Source: CAVZLD01 sp964522605
Lineage (GTDB): Bacteria; Planctomycetota; Planctomycetia; Pirellulales; Pirellulaceae
Length of the DNA stretch: 25,577 bases
Assembly (NCBI GenBank): GCA_964522605.1
Contig: CAZFWV010000060.1
Location: forward strand, 1 to 25,577
Direction of reading: 5' to 3'
Position 1 is the stretch's first letter, and each line of letters starts with the position of its first letter. A program made the translations under genes and the position numbers. Shown in pieces: positions 14,553 through 23,563 of this stretch. A model generated the notes under the pieces. The model made no database searches and was not told the origin of the DNA. It worked only from the letters and a program-made list of their open reading frames with translations.

Positions 14553-16277
14553 TTGAGACAATTCTTGATCGGATGCGTGGGGCTCGTGGTTCTCGGGCAG
14601 ATCTCGGCTCCAGCCTGGGCAGAACTGAAGCCGGACGAGATCGCAATTTTGGCGATTGCGGACAGCCGCGAGTCGAAGGCTGTGGCGGCCTACTATGCCA
14701 AGACTCGCCAAGTGCCGGTTTCTCAGATTCTGCTGCTGCCGATCGCGGCCTCGGAGGAGATTTCTCGGGAGGATTGGCAGGAGACGGTCCGGCCGGCTAT
14801 TCGTCGCTGGCTGACGGAGAAGCAGTTGCTGAACAAGGTTCGCTGCCTGGTCACCGTCTGGGATGTGCCACTCAAGATTTCCGCTGCGAAGCAGAATCCC
14901 CAGGCCGAGGAGTTGACCGGGTATCTCCAAGCCGAACGAGCGGCGCGCGTCCAGCGGCTGAACGAACTGTTGGCGACGCTCGCGACGGCTGAGGAGAGTG
15001 CTGGGGCCGATGCGCCCACGTTGGCTCCGGACGCGAAGTTGGAAGAAATCAAGGCGATTCTCGATCCCAGTTTTAGCGCCGCACAGAGTCGGGCGCTGCA
15101 GATTCAGGATGAGCAACAGAAGACGCAGGCCCTTGAGCAATTGCGATTCGTCTACACTCGCGCGGTTGGTTTCGACATGATCGTGCAGAGTCTTGAGCAG
15201 CAACTGCGAGGTGGCGGGCCGGTGGTCCCGGAACGCCGTTCGGAATATGACTTCGCGCGCGGCCGCGTGCTCGGATTGCGCGAAGGCCGAGCGGCGCTCG
15301 AGGGGCTTCCGATGGACTTGGACCAAGAGCGTCAGTTGCTTGCGATGATCGAAATCTCGAGCGGATTATTCGGGACCATCGACTGGATTGATCAGCAGCT
15401 AAGTATGTTTGCCAAGAACGAAACCTACTCCAGCTTTGACAGTGAGTTGTCGCTGGTTGCTTGGCCCGAGTATCAAACCATCCGCTGGCAGCCCAATTAT
15501 CTGCACTATCGCTTTGATGGCTCGGCGGCACGCGAGTACCGCAAGACATTCATGGTTTCGCGGCTTGAGGCGCCTTCGCTAAGCGCTACCCGTAAGTTGA
15601 TCGACGATGCGATCGAGGTCGAGGCGAAGGGCTTGAGTGGTAAGGTTTATCTGGATGCGCGCGGACGAACGAAGCTCGATGCACAGGTCCAGCCCAATTC
15701 CTATGACGATTATGATCAAGCCTTGCTACGTGCCGACGCGATGATTCGGCAGCATACCTCGTTAGAGGTCGTGTTGGATAATTCGCAGGAGTTGTTTGCG
15801 GAAGGCAGTTGCCCGCAGGCGGCACTCTATTGCGGTTGGTATCTACTGGCGAATTATAAAGACGCCTTCGAGTGGCAGCCTGGTGCGATTGGCTACCATA
15901 TGGCCAGCAGTGAAGCGACAACACTGCGAAAGCCGGAGAGTCAAGTTTGGTGCAAGCGCATGCTTGAAGACGGGGTGGCTGCGACGTTGGGCCCAACGGC
16001 GGAACCGTACATCGCGGCATTTCCTCGGCCGGATGAGTTCTTTGCGACTTTGCTGAGCGGGAAGTATTGCCTGGTAGAAACCTATTATCGGTGTCTGCCG
16101 TTCACGTCGTGGACGATGGTTCTGGTGGGCGATCCACTCTACTCGCCCTTCAAAGTTGCGCCTCCACTCGACAGTGCCAACCTGGACCCGGCATTGCGCC
16201 GCGTCGTCGAGGGGCCGCAAGTGGAGTGGAGCCCGGCCGAATCTGCGGCCGTGGCGCCGACGCCGGCCGAATCGTAA
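14553..16277 (+). CDS. Exported TIGR03790 family protein
   Basis: The start is a TTG at 14553 with a near-perfect Shine-Dalgarno sequence (AAGGAGG) seven bases upstream. It opens a clean signal peptide (core at about 4-18, cleavage near AWAE at 21-24), so export is likely. The 574-residue product matches my memory of the uncharacterised TIGR03790 family. It has an N-terminal segment on the pattern of SRESKAVAAYYAKTRQVP (38-55), and a C-terminal region with YCGWYLL (426-432), PGAIGYHMAS, VWCKRMLEDGVAATLGP and VGDPLYSPF (525-533). A long helical insertion at about 120-260 makes it larger than I expect for the family. The last 20 residues are Pro/Ala-rich. The biochemical role is unknown. It stands alone, ending 41 bases from the convergent bioF. 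Confidence 0.8.
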   Translation: MRQFLIGCVGLVVLGQISAPAWAELKPDEIAILAIADSRESKAVAAYYAKTRQVPVSQILLLPIAASEEISREDWQETVRPAIRRWLTEKQLLNKVRCLVTVWDVPLKISAAKQNPQAEELTGYLQAERAARVQRLNELLATLATAEESAGADAPTLAPDAKLEEIKAILDPSFSAAQSRALQIQDEQQKTQALEQLRFVYTRAVGFDMIVQSLEQQLRGGGPVVPERRSEYDFARGRVLGLREGRAALEGLPMDLDQERQLLAMIEISSGLFGTIDWIDQQLSMFAKNETYSSFDSELSLVAWPEYQTIRWQPNYLHYRFDGSAAREYRKTFMVSRLEAPSLSATRKLIDDAIEVEAKGLSGKVYLDARGRTKLDAQVQPNSYDDYDQALLRADAMIRQHTSLEVVLDNSQELFAEGSCPQAALYCGWYLLANYKDAFEWQPGAIGYHMASSEATTLRKPESQVWCKRMLEDGVAATLGPTAEPYIAAFPRPDEFFATLLSGKYCLVETYYRCLPFTSWTMVLVGDPLYSPFKVAPPLDSANLDPALRRVVEGPQVEWSPAESAAVAPTPAES

Positions 16278-16318
16278 TCGAGTCGATCGTCGAATGCGCG
16301 CGGTCTTCGTGACGGGGC

Positions 16319-17494
16319 TCAATCGCGGCCTTCGCGCAAGTGCCCCAAGTGGTCGATAAGCTGTCGCCGATCCGAATCGCGATGCAGGTAAGTCAGGCTG
16401 ATCCGCAGCCGAGCGCTGCCCGTGGGTACGGTCGGTGGCCGAATCGCGGGAACCAGAATCCCCTCGGTTCGCAGCCGATCCGCCCAGGCGAGTGCCTCGC
16501 GGGGGTCGCCGACGATCAGGGGAATGATCTGGCTGGTACTCGCTCCAATGCACCATCCCTGTTCGCGCAGAAGGTCGCGCAACTGGGTCGCGTTCTGCTG
16601 GAGTTCGGTTCGCCGTTGAGGCTCGTCCCGCACGACGCGCAACGCGGCCAACGCGGCGGCGCAAGCGGCGGCCGGCGCCGCGGTGGAAAAAACGTAAGGA
16701 CGCGCACGATTAAAGAGCCAGTCGATCAGTCGACGTTCTCCGGTCACGAAACCGCCGATCGAACCAAGCCCTTTGCTCAAGGTCCCAATCCGCACCGGTA
16801 CGGCGGATTCGACATTTTGGAGTTCGCAGATGCCGCGTCCCGACCGTCCGAAAACACCGGTTGCGTGTGCTTCATCGACGACCAAGATGGCGCGATAGGT
16901 TTCGGCAAGGTCGACCAGCTTGGGAAGCTGCGCTAAATCACCGTCCATGCTGAACAGACTGTCGGTGACGATCAGCCTTCGCCGGGCGGAGCTGGCATCC
17001 TGCAGGCCGCGCTGCAGTGAGGTCAGATCCTGATGCGGATAGACTTCGACGCGAGCACGGGAGAGGCGGCAGCCGTCGATCAGGCTTGCGTGGTTGTGGG
17101 CATCACTGAAGATCAGATCGTCGCGCCCCGCGAGACTGGCGAGTGTGCCCGCATTTGCGGCAAAGCCGGATGGGAACAGCAGCGCGGCTTGCGTTCCTTC
17201 AAAGGCAGCCAGGTTGCGCTCCAATTCCGCATGCAGCGCCGACCGACCCGTCACCAACGGGCTCGCACCACTTCCCCAGCCGAAGGACGACAAGGCCTGC
17301 TCGACGGCGCCCGTCAGTCGGCGGTCGCCCGCCAAGCCCAAGTAATCGTTGGAGCTGAAGTTCAGATAGGATCGTCCATCGACAACAATCCGACGCGACT
17401 GATGGCCCCCGCGCAGACGGGGAAAACGCCGCAAATGGGCCCTTTCCAGCTGCTGCAGCTCTCCGTCGATCCATTCCAGAGGGTCATACGCCAT
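16319..17494 (-). CDS. bioF: 8-amino-7-oxononanoate synthase-like PLP enzyme
   Basis: BioF condenses pimeloyl-thioester with L-alanine to give 8-amino-7-oxononanoate in biotin synthesis. From the ATG at 17494 the protein has 391 residues, the normal size for alpha-oxoamine synthases. Landmarks (numbered from the ATG) are SSNDYLGLA near 47-55, the PLP-stacking His in HNHASL near 135, DEAHATGVFG near 207-216 with the ring-nitrogen Asp, and the Schiff-base lysine in GTLSKGLGS at about 241. A TTG at 17503 is an alternative start; neither has a strong ribosome-binding site. It follows the ychF-like gene by 16 bases. No other biotin genes are nearby, so the related activities (KBL, ALAS, serine palmitoyltransferase-like) are not fully excluded. 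Confidence 0.85.
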   Translation of the reverse strand: MAYDPLEWIDGELQQLERAHLRRFPRLRGGHQSRRIVVDGRSYLNFSSNDYLGLAGDRRLTGAVEQALSSFGWGSGASPLVTGRSALHAELERNLAAFEGTQAALLFPSGFAANAGTLASLAGRDDLIFSDAHNHASLIDGCRLSRARVEVYPHQDLTSLQRGLQDASSARRRLIVTDSLFSMDGDLAQLPKLVDLAETYRAILVVDEAHATGVFGRSGRGICELQNVESAVPVRIGTLSKGLGSIGGFVTGERRLIDWLFNRARPYVFSTAAPAAACAAALAALRVVRDEPQRRTELQQNATQLRDLLREQGWCIGASTSQIIPLIVGDPREALAWADRLRTEGILVPAIRPPTVPTGSARLRISLTYLHRDSDRRQLIDHLGHLREGRD

Positions 17495-17510
17495 AGGCTG
17501 CAAGTCATCG

Positions 17511-18545
17511 CTAAACGCTGAAGCGAATGTGAAGGATGTCGCCGTCCTGAATCACGTAGTCTTTATGTTCCTGACGCAGCAAATGTTGCGCCTTGATCTC
17601 GCGCTCGCTTCCTAGCCGAATCAGATCGTCGCAGGTCATGACCTCGGCGCGGATAAAGCCCCGTGCGAGGTCCGTGTGGATCGACTCGGCCGCCTCGACC
17701 GCGGTTGCACCTTGGGGAATCAGCCAGGTGCGAACCTCTTTTTCACTGGCGGTGAAGAACAGCATCTGGCCGGATTGATCCATGATCTGCTGAATCAGTG
17801 TGTCGCGATCGAATCGTGGAATTCCCATTTCTCGGCGGAATTCTTCTCGGTCCTGTTCATTCATCCGAGCCAGCTCGACCTCGAGTCCAACGGGAACGGC
17901 GATCACGGGTCGTTTCGGCGAGCTGAAGGTCTCATACTTTTTCAGATCCTGTTCATCGTCGGCAACATTCACGATCGCCAGGCATCGTTTCTGAGTCAGT
18001 AATTGAAAGGAACGGATCGCTTTCAGTTGCTCGTCGGTGAGCTCCATTCCGGTCAGCGGTTGACCTCCCTCCAAACGTTGAAGAATGGGTTCGATGGCGG
18101 CCAATTCGGCCTGCTGTTGCTCGCGATTCGGCCGAGGTTTCTTCAGCGACTCGCGCAGCCGCTCGACACGCCCGCTGACGATTTCCAGGTCCGTCAGCAG
18201 CATATCTTCTTCGAACCCCTGCAAATCTTTGCTGGGGTCGGAGTTGGCTCCATCGAAGGCCGCAACGACTTGCAGCAGACAAGCAGCTTCGCGGATCAGT
18301 CCCAGACGTACCGCATTGCCCTCGTGCGTGCGACTCAAGCCCGGCGTGTCGACGATTTCCAGGGCGGCTTGCGTGACCTTCTTCGGATGATAGACGTCAC
18401 AGAGCGATTGCACGCGCGGGTCGGGCACGACCGCCATCGCGCTTTGCGTCGTGTGGCTATGGGCGGGGTCGGCAGGGACACCCGTCAACCATTCAAAGAG
18501 CGTGCTCTTTCCCGATCCTTGATAACCAACCAAACCAATCTTCAT
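17511..18545 (-). CDS. ychF: YchF/OLA1-like P-loop NTPase, divergent
   Basis: YchF proteins are Obg-family NTPases that prefer ATP and bind ribosomes. The 344-residue product begins at the ATG at 18545 (MKIGLVGYQGSGKST), and the extra upstream frame to 18692 has no family resemblance. The P-loop is GYQGSGKST at 7-15, where family members usually read GLPNVGKST. Switch II is VDTPGL at 65-70, and the G4 position holds NVADDE near 193-198, not NKxD, as expected for YchF. The C-terminal 85 residues are clearly the TGS-like DUF933 domain (FFTASEKEVRTWLIPQG, FIRAEVMTCDDLI, KDYVIQDGDILHIRF). The loop after switch II is shorter than in E. coli YchF. It lies 37 bases after the transglutaminase gene and 16 before bioF. 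Confidence 0.85.
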   Translation of the reverse strand: MKIGLVGYQGSGKSTLFEWLTGVPADPAHSHTTQSAMAVVPDPRVQSLCDVYHPKKVTQAALEIVDTPGLSRTHEGNAVRLGLIREAACLLQVVAAFDGANSDPSKDLQGFEEDMLLTDLEIVSGRVERLRESLKKPRPNREQQQAELAAIEPILQRLEGGQPLTGMELTDEQLKAIRSFQLLTQKRCLAIVNVADDEQDLKKYETFSSPKRPVIAVPVGLEVELARMNEQDREEFRREMGIPRFDRDTLIQQIMDQSGQMLFFTASEKEVRTWLIPQGATAVEAAESIHTDLARGFIRAEVMTCDDLIRLGSEREIKAQHLLRQEHKDYVIQDGDILHIRFSV

Positions 18546-18582
18546 TCCTGTTTCACGACTCCATAAGTGTTCGGTGAGTGGA

Positions 18583-20955
18583 TCAGCCTCGCTGACGCAA
18601 GGCTTGGTCGAGTGCGTTGAGGGCACCCTTGAGTTGGGATTGCTCCTCCAATGCAAGGGATTCGCCCCCGAATCGCACACGATAAAAGGCATCGGTTACA
18701 TTCCGAGGAATTCCCGCCACATGGACGGCGGGAGCGATTTCGGCCAACCGGCCACCCGCCGCGTTGGCAAACTCCAACGGCGTCTCGTGCGGTTGTCGCT
18801 TGAGGCCACGTTTCGCCAGAATCTGCAGCATCCGCTCGTAGAAATCCACGCGCGGGTACGCACGTTCGTCGGGCCGCATCCGTCTTCGACCGACGGCCGC
18901 CAGTGCAGACCCGAGGCGGATCAGCGGTTTCCGAAGTAGGAACAACAGCAACACCGACGCGGGGATTGCGACGAAATGCCAGGGGGAGAGCTGCAGGTTC
19001 TGGAACCGCGACTGCCATGCCGAACGGTCCGTGACCGCTCGGGCCATCGTGCGAATGCTCCGCCATAGTGGTCCGTAGATTGCCTGGCGCTGTCGCGTTG
19101 CATTCAGCCCCAGCACATAGTCATCCCACAATACCTGACAGTAATCGACCAGCTCGCGCATCTTGGTCACAAGCGGAAGTCGACTCCGGTTGGCCACGAT
19201 ATCCTGTCCGGTAGGCGTTGGATCGAGTCGCAACCACGCGCCCAGAGCGCGGTCTTCCAGTGGGTCGAGATCTCCCGACGGAATCTCATTGGCAGGCAGA
19301 TACGCCTCCACCCACGCATGCGCATGTAACTGTCGCACGATGTAATAGTTGCCCACTGTGTTGAAATCGCCGCCCTTGTATCCGACGACCATTCGCGCGG
19401 GAATCTGCTGGCTGCGAAGCATCAGCGTCAACGCGCTGGCAAAATACTCACAATGACCGGTGCGATGGTTGCGAACGAAATCCTCAATCGGATCCAATTG
19501 GCGGTTTCGCGTCTGCTCGCCTTCGAGCGAGTAGCGATACAGACCGGATGTGCGAAAGTGCCCTTCCAACGCCTTGATCTTGTCCAGCAGAGGAGCACTT
19601 GTCAGGCGCTGACTGGCGATCACATTGTCGGAGATCGCCGTGATCGACGGAAAGTTGGTCTGCCAGTACTCGGCATCATAGAGTTGGATTCGAGTCGGAT
19701 CACCTGCCATGTCATTTAAGTCGCGAATTACCGGCAGCAGGTCCTTTTGCCATCCATTGCGGAAAGCCGTTGTGTAGAGCGAGTAACGGTAGACATTCCG
19801 GATTCGTTCGTCGTCACCGGCCACGCGAAGTTGGCGAGTGTGCGTGTTCAGTTTCAGGCCTTCTCCCGCATCGCCCACGGGGTAGCAAGGGGCAACATGA
19901 AAGAGAATCGAGTGGGATCGCGGCTGCAGCGTGTACTTCTGGAGAACGGCTTGCGCGAGGTCAAACGAGCCTTGCGATTGCAGCGGTCGATTCGCGGATT
20001 CGGAGCGGAATTGACGCCAGGCCCCGTCCCCGCGATAGTCGCTGAGCACCGTGCCGCGAAAATAGGGCTCACCAACCACGTCATAGGGCACTCCCTGTAG
20101 TGTCGTGAACTCGACCCGCATGACTTGCTCGGGACTTTCCAGGATGCGACCGAGATCTTCCAGGCTGACTTCTTCCGTAAATCCTGTCATTGCCGCCTGC
20201 GCTTGTTGCGGGCTTTCCCAGACCGAGTTGCTGAAGCGCGGAATCGCGAAGAACGCCAGGACGGTCGTCAAGCCGGTGATTACGACTAAACGAACCAGCC
20301 GATGCAGGTAGCTTCGGTTCAGGATGCGGCGGGGCAGGTCGGACGTCGCCGCGGTGCTGCTTGGGTGGTTCGTCGCGCTCTTGCTGAGCGAATTGTCCCG
20401 TTGCGGAATCGCCGTGGAGCCGTGCATGAACGGTCGCGTTTCGCGATAGACAAAAAACAACGTGAGCGCCGAGATTCCGGCCAACAGGTAGAAACCGAGC
20501 AGCAGGCTGAAAAGGATTCCGAGGTTCAATGCGGCCGCGACAATCACTTGGAGCAGACTGAGTGCCAGCAGCGACCAGTAGGTCCGCTCCTCCTTCTTTT
20601 GCAGCAGCAGGATGATTTCAAGGAAGATCAGCGTGTTGGCCACATTCAGCAGCTGACTTTCGCCTCGATTCTGAATAATCTGCAGCACCAGAATCACACA
20701 GACTCCGATGGCCGCTGCGTTCGCCGCCGCCGGGCTGAGCCGGAAGTACCCCTTGATATCGGTGACGATCACCGCGACCACGGCGACACCGAGGGACAAG
20801 AGTGCATACAAGGGGTCCTGCTGACCGTTGGCCAACAGCAACGTGCTCAACACGACCAGCGCCGCGACGTTGATCTGCAGCAAGGATTCCAGCTGCAGAG
20901 TGTTTGCTGGGGACTTGGATGTGACCCGGGCCGTCGATGACGTGGAGGTGCTCAT
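18583..20955 (-). CDS. TgpA-like membrane-anchored transglutaminase
   Basis: The 790-residue protein has about six or seven N-terminal transmembrane helices (roughly 28-170 and 220-238). A large extracytoplasmic region follows with a papain-like transglutaminase core, then a membrane helix at about 665-685 and a C-terminal cytoplasmic DUF4129-like tail. The catalytic triad is visible: Cys502 in GHCEYFA, His546 in HAHAWVEAY and Asp578 in RLDPTP. This layout matches the TgpA family; the substrate is not known from sequence. Its ATG overlaps the DUF58 stop as ATGA, so the two are likely translationally coupled. Confidence 0.9.
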   Translation of the reverse strand: MSTSTSSTARVTSKSPANTLQLESLLQINVAALVVLSTLLLANGQQDPLYALLSLGVAVVAVIVTDIKGYFRLSPAAANAAAIGVCVILVLQIIQNRGESQLLNVANTLIFLEIILLLQKKEERTYWSLLALSLLQVIVAAALNLGILFSLLLGFYLLAGISALTLFFVYRETRPFMHGSTAIPQRDNSLSKSATNHPSSTAATSDLPRRILNRSYLHRLVRLVVITGLTTVLAFFAIPRFSNSVWESPQQAQAAMTGFTEEVSLEDLGRILESPEQVMRVEFTTLQGVPYDVVGEPYFRGTVLSDYRGDGAWRQFRSESANRPLQSQGSFDLAQAVLQKYTLQPRSHSILFHVAPCYPVGDAGEGLKLNTHTRQLRVAGDDERIRNVYRYSLYTTAFRNGWQKDLLPVIRDLNDMAGDPTRIQLYDAEYWQTNFPSITAISDNVIASQRLTSAPLLDKIKALEGHFRTSGLYRYSLEGEQTRNRQLDPIEDFVRNHRTGHCEYFASALTLMLRSQQIPARMVVGYKGGDFNTVGNYYIVRQLHAHAWVEAYLPANEIPSGDLDPLEDRALGAWLRLDPTPTGQDIVANRSRLPLVTKMRELVDYCQVLWDDYVLGLNATRQRQAIYGPLWRSIRTMARAVTDRSAWQSRFQNLQLSPWHFVAIPASVLLLFLLRKPLIRLGSALAAVGRRRMRPDERAYPRVDFYERMLQILAKRGLKRQPHETPLEFANAAGGRLAEIAPAVHVAGIPRNVTDAFYRVRFGGESLALEEQSQLKGALNALDQALRQRG

Positions 20956-22154
20956 GCGTCCGTCGCCTCCCAGGAGAAGAGTTGGCGGAACTCGTCGGCG
21001 GAAGCATCGATGGTGACCGCCTGATTCAGAATCTGCCGCGGCCGCGTTTCGGGAGGAAGGTCGGTGAATCGGTGCGGGTCGTTTCGGTCGAACGCGTGCA
21101 GGGAAACGATCGTCAGGCGATCTTCCGATGCGGCGGAGGGCAGAACCTGATGCAGAAGTTCCGGCAGTCGGTCCTCGGTGGATGGTCGGACCTCGGCCAG
21201 CAATTCGAGTGCATCATCCAGCAGTGCGGAGCTGGCCGGACCACGAACCTGCTGGACGGTTTCGCCCGCCACACCCAGGATCAAGAAGCCGGTGGAACGC
21301 CGACACTCCTCCGCCGTGACGGTTGCGACGAAGCTGATCGCCCGCTCCACGATCTCGGCGAATTCTCCAGCCGAACGCTCTGTCGAAGCCGGCAGCGACA
21401 GATCGAGCAGCAGCAGAAAATCCTCACTCCGCTGCTGCTCGAATTGTCGCACCAGTAACGTATCTCGCTTGGCTGACGAGCGCCAGTGCACCCACCGCTG
21501 GCTGTCGCCCGCCCGCCAATCGCGCAGTCCATAGAAGTCACCTTCGATCGGTCCCTGCTGTCGCCGTGAGCTCTGTTGTCCCAAACGGTCGACTTTGGCT
21601 AATTCCATCCACTGGGCCGAAAGACGCCCCAACCGCGGATACACGATGACGTCATCCATCTGCCGAACAGTCAGATAACCCTGGAGCAAGCCGAGCGGTA
21701 CACGCGTCTTGAGTCGCAGCGGTCCCAGTCGGTGTCGACCGCGACGATCCAATCGGCACGTGTATTCCGTGTTCGCCGAGGAACCGGCGGCCACATGGGG
21801 TATCAGCGTGCGCGACAACAGCTTGGGAGACGGAGGGCCCGGACCGCACAATTGCATCCGGTCCTCGAGCACCAACGCCCAGCTATCGAGACGTCGTCGC
21901 CGATTCTTGACCTCAATCTCGACCGGTAGCCGCTCGCCAGGAAAGACGGTGCGAGGAAGGCTCCGCGTCAGCTCCAAATCCTGTAATGTCGTGCGCACCA
22001 TGCGCCAGCTGATCGCGAGCGGTACGGCCATCAGCCCAGCCAGGATCAACAACAGGTTGATCTCGCGCATCATCGCCCCGACCACCACGACTCCAAGGAT
22101 CGTGATATACGCCCAAGTTTCTCGGGGAATCGCGACGCGGCAACGTTCCTTCAT
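20952..22154 (-). CDS. DUF58 domain protein
   Basis: The 400-residue product has two closely spaced hydrophobic helices at about 14-50, a beta-rich middle part, and the DUF58 signature at about 204-238 (GDFYGLRDWRAGD, then HWRSSAKRDTLLVRQFE). A von Willebrand A-like fold follows, with DLSLP near 251-255 in the metal-binding-strand position, although the full DxSxS motif is not present. DUF58 proteins accompany MoxR ATPases and are thought to be their partners or substrates. It starts 54 bases after moxR and overlaps the transglutaminase gene by four bases. The start codon has only a weak ribosome-binding site. Confidence 0.9.
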   Translation of the reverse strand: MKERCRVAIPRETWAYITILGVVVVGAMMREINLLLILAGLMAVPLAISWRMVRTTLQDLELTRSLPRTVFPGERLPVEIEVKNRRRRLDSWALVLEDRMQLCGPGPPSPKLLSRTLIPHVAAGSSANTEYTCRLDRRGRHRLGPLRLKTRVPLGLLQGYLTVRQMDDVIVYPRLGRLSAQWMELAKVDRLGQQSSRRQQGPIEGDFYGLRDWRAGDSQRWVHWRSSAKRDTLLVRQFEQQRSEDFLLLLDLSLPASTERSAGEFAEIVERAISFVATVTAEECRRSTGFLILGVAGETVQQVRGPASSALLDDALELLAEVRPSTEDRLPELLHQVLPSAASEDRLTIVSLHAFDRNDPHRFTDLPPETRPRQILNQAVTIDASADEFRQLFSWEATDA

Positions 22155-22208
22155 GACCAGACTGCCTGTTTGTTTTCCACTGCAAGACGATCCGATGTCG
22201 CACTGTCA

Positions 22209-23150
22209 TCATCCCGGTACGGAAACCCCGTCGACCAACTGTTGGATCAGCTTCTCCACGGCGGCCCGTTGGCCACCATGCAAATATCCTTTGGGAACCA
22301 CGCGGTGCGACAGAACCGGGACCGCCAAATGCTTCACATCGTCGGGAATGACGAATTGTCGGCCATGAATTGTCGCCAGCGCTTGGGCCGCACGATACAG
22401 GCAGATCGCTCCGCGCGTGCTGACTCCCACATGCAACTCACTGCAATTCCGCGTCGCACCTACAATGTCCAGAAGATACTCATAAATCGACTCCTCCACG
22501 GCAACGTGTCGAACCGCCCGCTGCAATTCGAGAATCTGATCGCTGTGGATCACCGGGGCAAGACTCTCGACCGGTTCCGATTCGCGATGACTGATCAAAA
22601 CCTGTCGCTCGTCATCGCGGTCTGGATAACCCATCGACAGTCGGACCAGGAATCGGTCGAGTTGACTTTCCGGTAACGGATACGTGCCCTCAAATTCAAA
22701 TGGATTCTGGGTCGCAATGACGATGAAGGGACGCGGCAATCGGTGCGTCTTGCCGTCCACCGAAACCTGACCGTCACTCATCGCCTCGAGCAAGGCACTC
22801 TGCGTGCGAGGCGGCGTCCGGTTGATTTCGTCCGCCAAGACGACATTGGCAAACACTGGGCCTGCGTTGAACACGAAGTCTCCCGACTTCGCGTCGTAAA
22901 TGCTGCTTCCGACAATGTCACTCGGTAGCAGATCGGGTGTGAACTGGATCCGACAAAACGACCCGTCTACGCTGCGCGCCAACGCTTTGGCGACGAGCGT
23001 CTTGCCAACTCCTGGCACATCCTCCAGCAACACATGTTCGCCCGAAAGCAAAGCCACCAGACAGGTGCGGATCACGTCCATCTTGCCCAACACGACTTGC
23101 GCCATATTGGCTTCCAGTTGATGGATCAGTTCCAGTTGGTCTGTGGCCAT
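22209..23150 (-). CDS. moxR: MoxR-family AAA+ ATPase
   Basis: MoxR ATPases are chaperone-like AAA+ proteins that help assemble or activate membrane or metal-containing complexes. The 313-residue product has a Walker A at 43-51 (EDVPGVGKT), the Walker B LADEINR at 105-111, sensor 1 ATQNP at 146-150, and GTYPLPESQLDRF at 155-167, the MoxR hallmark. Arg-rich and lid sequences (STRGAICLYRAAQALA) follow. The ATG at 23150 is supported by AGGAG eight bases upstream. It is the first gene of the moxR-DUF58-tgpA block, and ychF and bioF may share the transcript. Confidence 0.95.
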   Translation of the reverse strand: MATDQLELIHQLEANMAQVVLGKMDVIRTCLVALLSGEHVLLEDVPGVGKTLVAKALARSVDGSFCRIQFTPDLLPSDIVGSSIYDAKSGDFVFNAGPVFANVVLADEINRTPPRTQSALLEAMSDGQVSVDGKTHRLPRPFIVIATQNPFEFEGTYPLPESQLDRFLVRLSMGYPDRDDERQVLISHRESEPVESLAPVIHSDQILELQRAVRHVAVEESIYEYLLDIVGATRNCSELHVGVSTRGAICLYRAAQALATIHGRQFVIPDDVKHLAVPVLSHRVVPKGYLHGGQRAAVEKLIQQLVDGVSVPG

Positions 23151-23563
23151 GCAGCGACTCCTGCCCGAGCGGCACCGATGTGATAAGGAAAAAACTCCGG
23201 AAAGCGAGCTGTTGCGGCGCGAAGCGCGCCATGGGCTGGGCGCGGGTCACTCGACCTCAGCGAAGGGAGGCCAGAGAGGGGTGCGCCAACCACGCTCTAT
23301 CGTAGCGACTGATCGGTTGGTTGTCTTCTTACCGGACGGTTGCCTCGGCCCTGCTAACAGGTAGTTTCTTGTCGGGCGGCGCAAAATCCGCCAAGGGGAA
23401 GGGTGGCTCGCGGCTGAACGTAGTGAAGCCCCAGCTTTCCCGCAGCCGGGGCATCGCTTCGCTCTGCCGCCGGCCACCCCATCCCCTTTGGTTGCGGCCC
23501 TGCCGCGCTGCGGCTCGCTGCAGATTGCTGGGGTGGAAGCCGCTCTTCGGCTAAACTCGACAG
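23151..23563. other. Divergent intergenic region between moxR and the cyclase-like gene
   Basis: This 413-base region should hold the promoters of both divergent genes, but I find no convincing -35/-10 pair. About a quarter of it is the imperfect inverted repeat at 23391-23491. No ORF in it has credible coding character, and an in-frame TAA at 23552 closes the frame before the cyclase-like gene. Confidence 0.5.
23391..23491. repeat. 101-bp imperfect inverted repeat
   Basis: CCAAGGGGAAGGGTGGC (23391-23407) is answered by GCCACCCCATCCCCTTTGG (23473-23491), with two one-base gaps and one mismatch. Inside it, AGTGAAGC and GCTTCGCT form a further partial stem. It lies between divergent genes, where a terminator is not expected, so a dispersed repeat or MITE-like element is more likely. 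Copy number is unknown. Confidence 0.55.

Noticed and set aside
14364..15326. A 320-codon minus-strand open frame
   Set aside because: It overlaps the 5' part of the TIGR03790 gene in antisense. The plus-strand gene has a strong Shine-Dalgarno sequence, a signal peptide and family motifs.
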